Below are positions 57,654-64,000 of a stretch of DNA of 64,000 nt, piece by piece. Every line of letters starts with the position of its first letter. Within the stretch, counting starts at the first letter, position 1. The translations under genes were made by a program, and so were the position numbers. Under the pieces are notes generated by a model, which ran no database searches, was not told where the DNA came from, and worked only from the letters and a program-made list of their open reading frames with translations. This DNA is from Terebella lapidaria (Eukaryota; Annelida; Polychaeta; Terebellida; Terebellidae): the NCBI GenBank assembly GCA_949152475.1, contig OX424555.1, forward strand, positions 73,547,499 through 73,611,498. Reading direction: 5' to 3'.

Positions 57654-60600
57654 ATGCCGCAGTACAAGCTGACGTACTTCCCGATCCGGGGCCGAGCCGA
57701 GGTCAGTCGCTACCTGTTTGCTCTAGCCGGCCAGCAGTACACCAACGAAACACTGACAGGAGAACAGTTCGCCACACGCAAGAACGGCAAGTGCTTAATT
57801 CTGCTATAGTTATCGAAATTATTATGTAGGAACATGTATAATACCCATATATATAAATTGTGCTGAATGTGATAGTAAAGCCCCCGTGGGCTTGGCGGAA
57901 AAGGCGCGTCGCGCAAGTACTTCGCGCCGCGCGTCGCGCCAACTACGTATCATTTGAATAGGCCTACGTGAATAGTATTATTCGCCGAGTACTAGATTCT
58001 AGATTTAGGCCTTGCCTGATTTCATGTCCACTATATGTTGCTTCGGGTTTAATTGAAAATGCAGCACAGATGTGGACCTGGCTGAATCAATGAGTTCATA
58101 CACTTGAACACTTCATCAATCTCTATCTATGATAATATGCGAAATCGGCTCCGACAAAAGTAACTGCAGCCGGTGGCAGCAGCTGGTCAACGCGTACACG
58201 GCACTCCGTACATACGGATGGCATCGCGAGGCTTCAAATATTCGGCGAAGGCGAAACGAAAGTAGGCCTAGAAATGGAATCAAGTTTCCTTATCCCGCTA
58301 TCTGGCCAGGGATGTGAAGGGGATTCGAAAGTATGAAATTAAAATTTTCATGTGTACCCTGTCATAAACGAGGGGCTCAACTCCACCCCCACCCCCCCCC
58401 CCCCCCACCCCTTCAACCCACCCACATTGTGGTACATCTGTGCTTAATTCAATCACTGTGTTTAGCCGCCAGAGAGAAAACAGTGTGATAATAATTTTAA
58501 TTGATATAGATCCATCACCATTACCAAGTAATGCATTTCACAATGTGTGAATTACGTAGGGCCACACTGAATATACATAAAATACGCACATATATATATT
58601 CATTGAGAAATATTTTTTGTATTCAACAGAATTTGAACAGAAATTAGTTTTGAGACGAATAAAATGATTGTCCACTATATGTTGCTTCGGGTTTAATTGA
58701 AAATGCAGCACAGATGTGGACCTGGCTGAATCAATGAGTTCATACACTTGAACACTTCATCAATCTCTATCTATGATAATATGCGAAATCGGCTCCGACA
58801 AAAGTAAAATTATTATCACACTGTTTTCTCTCTGGCGGCTAAACACAGTGATTCGTTGAACCGTGCACGTTACGCTTCAGTATCAGTTAGATGTGTAATA
58901 ACAACATTATACGCACGGAATGCTGTATATGACAGTACCAAATTTGAAATTGAACCCGTTATCATTGCTTAGACCGGTTGTGACGTGTGATCCGTAGCCA
59001 TGCCGCAGTACAAGCTGACGTACTTCCCGATCCGGGGCCGAGCCGAGGTCAGTCGCTACCTGTTTGCTCTAGCCGGCCAGCAGTACACCAACGAAACACT
59101 TTCAGAAGGAGTTTCCTCTTCTTCTCTTTCTCTTTCTTGGCATTTCTAAATATTGTGTTGATGTGATTAGTATTTTCTTGTGAAAAATAAATAAATTCAA
59201 TTTATAATTTCGGTGTTCGACGGAGTTAAAAACTAAATGTACTCCTAACAGATAAATGATATAATAGTCGTCGTCTTTCAATGGAATGCCCTGGTAGATA
59301 TGGGAGTGGGGGAGGGGGGGGGGGGGGCTTGACTTTGACTTTTTTCTCTCGCACAAAATATACGCAGAGCCTGATACATGTTTGTTTTGAATTTCTAAAT
59401 TGGTTTAATAAGTTGTTGAGCAGATGTGCACTTACTCCATCTAGTGTACAGTAGAAACAAATATAATTACACACTGACTGCTCCTGATGACGCCAGTGTG
59501 GCTTCAGATATGAATGTTTGGTCGGGCTTTGTTTCTATTCTGAAGGTGTTTGATGTAAGGTTTTTATTGGTATCATCCAAATCTGGCTATAAGCGGTAAT
59601 AGGTTGATAGATACATTACACTTAATAATGATGACATCTACTCGACCCACTCAGGGGGCTAATGTAAGTATCAACCTATCACGAACAAGCCAACCAGATT
59701 TTGATGATGACAATAAAAAACTTTATTAAAAACTCTTAGTTAATTCATACAAACGACAAGATTCTGATTTTTTTAAGCTTTTATTATCAACGGAAAGGTA
59801 TGTATGTTTTTGATATGAATAATTATGGAGGTCACCATGCTGAGCATAGTATTGCTCAGATCATTACAACTTGTCCTCCTCTGTTGCTAATGCGCATGTA
59901 GACCTACAAGTATATCGTAGAGGCACACAAAACCAATATACACAATACCAGGGACAACTTTCACGCCAATAACATATTTTACTGTTGTCATTGCGTGTGC
60001 GTGCAATGTTGCAATGTATTGCTTGATCGTTTCTCCAGCGATATTGCAATAAATAAATAAAAATAAATAAATGAATTTTTAAATACATTTACTCAACTTG
60101 ACCTGATTATCAATCTGCATGATTTCCAAATCGTTATTCATTATAAACCTACATAGGCCCTAAGTATGATCTCAGAACTCATTTTTAACATACGAAAAAG
60201 GACATCGCACTGATCATGGTTGCTGAGGGCGTAACTCACAGCCTAAAACTGTAATAAAAGTCCTCATAACTTTGGAACTAATTATGATAATTGCACGCCG
60301 TAAAAACCACAATGATCAATTATCTTCATTTATTTATCTCGTACAAAGCTTTATAAAACCAGTTCTGCTTTAGGCTGTGAGTTACGCTCTTAGCAACCAT
60401 GGTTGCTAGAGGCAGTATCAAAGGAATGGTTGTTATGCTGGTGTACCACTCTATAATCAAGGTATAAATTTATATAGCTACATCTTCCGATAATATACAT
60501 TTGTGATACCATGCAAATCAACGTCAGAATGACACTCTTAATCACTAATTAAAATCAGTATCCCGGTGTGACGTCATGAATACTAATTATAATAGCAAAT

Positions 60601-62380
60601 GAGGCAAAATATCACAGTGAAAATATGGCCTATATTGCCCACAAAAAGTTTCATATTTCGATAACTAATGAAGATAAATCGATTTTGTGAAAAAAGAATC
60701 TGTTTATTTCAACGTGTTCTTCAGTATAAAATATAAAATTCGAACATCTGTTTTGACTTTACTTAGGCTTTATCGTGATCAATTATTGTAGTATTACTAA
60801 ACGCTTTGCCCATAATGCAATCCTTTTGTAATACAGTACAGTATTCCCATACAGTATTCGTCGGTTGAATTACCACTATAGTTTTCACTCATTTCGCTTC
60901 GTCTCGCTTTCGTCTGTACCCCCAAGAGATTCCGAAGATGATCACCAGCCAAAAAATACAAACCGCAATTTACCAGAACTCTGTGTATACTAGTTTTAGT
61001 TTTGGTTTCATTTCGTACCTTCGCTTCGTCTTCGCCTGCACCAGTGCACTTCGCCCATTAGACAAAGCTAATCGCCAGATAGGCTAAGGTCACAGAAGAA
61101 TCATTTTCGGTTCTTCTCACTGTATATTTTATGATTTTGCCAAAGTTCTATGTGCACTCTTGTACAAGTCTTTGTCGGTGTAGACAGCCGTTTTATTATG
61201 AACTTCGTGCGTGGACTCTAGCCAAAGTTGCCAAACTTAGTGTCTGCCATGTGGTGAACTTGTACCTGAAATCTGCTAGTTGACGCGACGCGCGGCGCGA
61301 CGCGCTTTTTCGGCCAAGCCGTATCGGCTACATTTTTTTCATGGTGACGAATCGAATCGATGTCTCATATCTTGAATGAACCCGTAGGAACGTTTATAAT
61401 ATCCCCATAGTGGGGATTTAACATGCATTTGTCAACAATGAATAGTCTGGAACCGTGAAACTCATGGGCATATGTAAAACATTGAAACAAGTATATATAT
61501 AATTACTGCAGATTGTCCATTCGGACAACTGCCGACTTTGGAGGTGGATGGACAAGTCCTGTGTCAGAGTCACGTCATCGAGTCATACCTAGCTACGGAA
61601 TTTGGCAAGTTGTCTACCAAATATCATGCAACTATATGATCAGTTATACCCATTTCATATTAAAGAGGCCATTTATCGAATCGTGTTGGTCCGTAGTACA
61701 AGATTGGTTGTGTATTCTGATATCAGTGTTATTACGTTGTGCAGGTTTGCACGGGAAGACGGCTCTGGACAGAGCCAAGGCCGAGATGGTCGTGGCCTGT
61801 GTCGAAGACTTCGTCACGCCTCTATCCCGTATCGTGCAGGAACAAGATCCCGAGAAAAAGGTACATCACATCGGCATGTGAAATCAAATTGAAACCAGTT
61901 TGTTGTTCTCATAATATAAGGGAATTTTATGCAGAATAACGATTGACAATTACATTGTAGGTCTATCATGTGAATTATTTCCCCCGCAGGCTTCCTTATT
62001 GAAGGACTACGAAGAGAAAACAGTTCCACGACAACTAACGTACTTCGAAAGGATGCTGAAAGCCGCTGGAGGAGAATATTTCCTTGGATATGTGAGTTTT
62101 GTGAGGAGATGTGAAGAAAGAATAAGGCCTGTCTTGCACTGCTATCTTATTTCATCATGATCTGTATCCTAGTAATTACTATCATTCTATTCTGTATAAT
62201 GAACCCCAGATGACGTACGCGGATGTGTCGTTTTATCACGGAACTGAGAATGCGGGGTCCGTTGTCGGTCATCCTATCTCCACGGACAACTGGCCGGCAC
62301 TGAAGGAGCTCAAACAGCGCGTGGCGGCACATCCCAGGATTGCCGAGTGGAACAGGACTCGGCCAGACTCCCATATGTAG
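57654..62380 (+). CDS. Sigma-class glutathione S-transferase, member G (complete, 204 aa, GC-AG introns)
   Basis: Exons 57654-57786, 61512-61604, 61745-61860, 61990-62091 and 62210-62380 (TAG), 615 bp. Introns 1 and 2 begin GCAAGT instead of GT; the frame closes only with these donors. The protein starts MPQYKLTYFPIRGRAE (Tyr8, Arg14), has Phe instead of Trp at position 39, then FGQLPTLEVDG and QSHVIESYLATEF, the helical domain with TALDRAKAEMVVACVED, LTYFERMLKAAGGEYFLGY and MTYADVSFYHG, and ends RPDSHM. Intron 1 (3.7 kb) contains an inverted-repeat-bounded insert and a copy of the promoter plus exon 1. The Trp39 change alters a glutathione-contacting position, so substrate handling may differ. 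Confidence 0.88.
58671..59100. repeat. Mosaic of three copied local segments, including GST G exon 1
   Basis: 58671-58806 copies 58026-58160 directly; 58807-58850 is the reverse complement of about 58455-58499; 58851-59100 copies 57504-57754 with one base missing. The last piece contains the GST G 5' flank and the first 33-34 codons of exon 1 (ATG at 59000) but not its donor. Copies are nearly identical, so the event is recent. Confidence 0.85.
59101..61511. other. Remainder of GST G intron 1
   Basis: No gene. It holds a poly-G run near 59315, the hairpin at 60210-60415 and the right GC-rich inverted segment at 61277-61321. Confidence 0.5.
60210..60415. repeat. Hairpin MITE-like element, about 200 bp
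   Basis: The left arm CATGGTTGCTGAGGGCGTAA then CTCACAGCCTAAAACTG pairs with the right arm CAGTTCTGCTTTAGGCTGTG then AGTTACGCTCTTAGCAACCATG. About 130 bp of AT-rich sequence lies between. Confidence 0.75.
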
Positions 62381-63107
62381 TGTATAGCCAGACTGGCACA
62401 TATTCTGAATATTCCCATCTTTGTCGACGCTTTACTTCTCCTTGTATTAGATCATCACATGTCTCATAAATTATGAGTGAAATCAAAGTGTTTTTCACTT
62501 TTCTGATGTGTTCTCGGTTCGGTTTGTTTCAAACATCAAATCATATTCACTTGTATGTGTACGCCGTGTGCGCGTGAATTTCTTGCAAAATGTTCATTGG
62601 CAGGATGTACGTCTGAGGCATGCCCATCAAGCCCACAGAACTCACTTTTGTGAAATCACGAAAACTCTATACTCCTTTGACACAACATCTCATATAACAA
62701 GTCAGCCATATTTCATATATCGAGATTTTATTGAAATGTTTACAAACATTCATTCATCATGGAACTAGACTATTCGGTCATCAATGACTGCGTGAATATA
62801 TCCCCTGACTCCAACAGTGTTACGGAATATAGACGTAATTGTTTTCCGTTATCTACGGTGGCTGATATATTCCATAATTTTCTCTCTTTTTTGCAACACG
62901 CCTCACAACATGCAAAAAAAAATAAATAATAATTGAACTCAATAATTTTGATCGCGTTCAAAACGTTTTCTACGCGTTCAAAACAATTAAAATCGCGATC
63001 AAAGCTACTTCTGACGTGTAGAACCACACACGAAATGGCATGAACAAATGGCACCGTAGTTATCAATGTGAAACTTTTTTGTGTTGAGGTTTTATGCCTC
63101 GACTACT
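62381..63107. other. 3' flank of GST G, gene-free
   Basis: No gene and no clear AATAAA close to the stop. Near 62950-63000 the motif CGCGTTCAAAAC occurs twice. Confidence 0.45.
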
Positions 63108-64000
63108 AACTGGTACCGGGGATCCCCGTAATTAGGCCAAGGGCTTATAATTGTGGAAAAGTGTTGCATCTTCAAAAAATTTACTCAGCTCAAAGGCTCA
63201 TGGACTTATATTCGGGAATATTTCTTTACTAGCCATCCAATTGTAACATGAGATCACATGCTTAGGCCTGTTAGTATACTGAATCAATATAAATTATTCA
63301 CCAAAGCGAATTGTAACATGAGATCACATGCTTAGGCCTGTTAGTATACTGGATCAATATAAATTATTCACCAAAGCGAACGTAGCCATGAGCCACACAC
63401 GAAATGGCATGCGTACGCCTAAACACGGAAAAAAAAATTTGCGACAAAAGAGCTCATCGACACAATATGTAGGCCCACTGGTTCGTAAGCAAAGATGATT
63501 GTGTCCTATTCATATGAACAATCACATACAGGCACACCAACTAGAGTTGTTAAAATTTCCGCGATATCAGGTATCCACAATGTGTGGTACACGTGAAAAC
63601 ATCGATTTTACATTGAAATCTAGGTACCTGTTCTATCATGTATTGCAAAGACCTGCGAACATTCACTCGACTACATCCTAAATTGCACAATATGTCCACG
63701 AATCACCGGCCGTTTAAATCACAGTGGGACAATTTATCAAGAATAATTGTTCGGCCCAAAGTATGTTCCCCCTCTCCGATCGTACAAGAGAGTATATTAC
63801 AAAAGACCCCAGCGCCAATGCATGGTTGAACTGTTGCTTTCTAAATATTTTTAAGCATTACAATACCTGATTATCACGCCTGTCTACGTTGAAAATTTAC
63901 TCTGAATGTCCGCCCATGGGCGTATACAAAGGTAGTACTCCCCTTGTATACCATGGGAGTAAATTCTGAGGGACCTGATTACGGGGATCCCCGGTAGTTC
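63108..64000. mobile_element. MITE-like element with inverted ends, reaching the window edge
   Basis: The left end AACTGGTACCGGGGATCCCC then GTAATTAGG (63108-63136) is inverted at 63974-64000 as CCTGATTACGGGGATCCCCG then GTAGTTC. Inside is an exact-looking 70-bp direct repeat (63241-63310 and 63311-63380, about one mismatch). No protein. Target duplications cannot be judged because the right flank is outside the window. Confidence 0.65.

Larger units (their letters stand above)
57889..61321. mobile_element. Possible transposon bounded by GC-rich inverted ends, in GST G intron 1
   Basis: The left segment 57889-57945 (GGCTTGGCGGAAAAGGCGCG then TCGCGC) and right segment 61277-61321 (GCGCGACGCGC then TTTTTCGGCCAAGCC) are inverted copies of about 50 bp, in an otherwise AT-rich intron. 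The interval between them has no transposase and includes the copied exon fragment, so this may be two separate short elements rather than the two ends of one. Confidence 0.45.

Noticed and set aside
59000-59100. A second functional GST G first exon
   Set aside because: The copy ends before the donor site and continues into unrelated sequence, so it cannot be spliced in the normal way.

Overview
The window looks like nuclear DNA of a marine invertebrate, most likely a lophotrochozoan such as a mollusc or brachiopod; I cannot name the species. The grounds are compact multi-exon genes with GT-AG (and two GC-AG) introns, AATAAA signals, dense DNA-transposon, LINE and retroelement debris, and short dispersed elements with a central tandem array like those known from bivalves. 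Nothing prokaryotic is present.

Host genes: the second half is a head-to-tail cluster, all on the + strand, of sigma-class (prostaglandin-D-synthase-like) glutathione S-transferase genes. I call seven members A to G. Every complete member has five coding exons, with introns 1 and 2 in phase 1 and introns 3 and 4 in phase 0. B (28879-31409), C (35642-37181), F (55004-56277) and G (57654-62380) translate to 204-210 aa with the catalytic Tyr8 and the Gln-Ser glutathione motif. A (14154-15028) keeps only exons 3-5. D (42196-45451) is a pseudogene. E (48148-49248) has lost its start codon and has a one-base problem at the end of exon 1. B and C lie in two copies of one duplicated block (24838-31760 and 33262-37479 onward).

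Layout: 1-10777 holds two diverged copies of a multi-copy transposon protein with a PIN/XPG-nuclease-like C-terminal domain (possibly Academ superfamily), separated by a piggyBac-type MITE and a foldback MITE. 10778-14153 is gene-free with a tandem repeat. 16256-22965 is retroelement debris: two YIDD-box reverse-transcriptase fragments and a Ty3/gypsy fossil. From 20155 onward a short element family recurs at seven places (A-G in the feature list). Its internal tandem unit of about 135 bp is packed with AGGTCA half-sites in DR1 and TCAAGGTCA arrangements, the classic binding sites of nuclear receptors, and copies lie upstream of and inside the GST genes. A 4-kb element with arms of about 640 bp, TAA target duplications and a broken Pif1-like helicase lies between GST C and D. 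GST D intron 2 holds a foldback element made of NotI-containing 22-bp repeats. A 5'-truncated LINE lies between D and E; a solo LTR, a 36-bp minisatellite (47 units) and another array element lie between E and F. Intron 1 of G contains a copied piece of its own promoter and first exon.

How it fits together: the only evident host function is glutathione-dependent detoxification or prostanoid metabolism by a gene family expanding by tandem duplication. Mobile elements supply most of the intron and intergenic sequence and may have changed local regulation. All calls are by eye; no database search was run.
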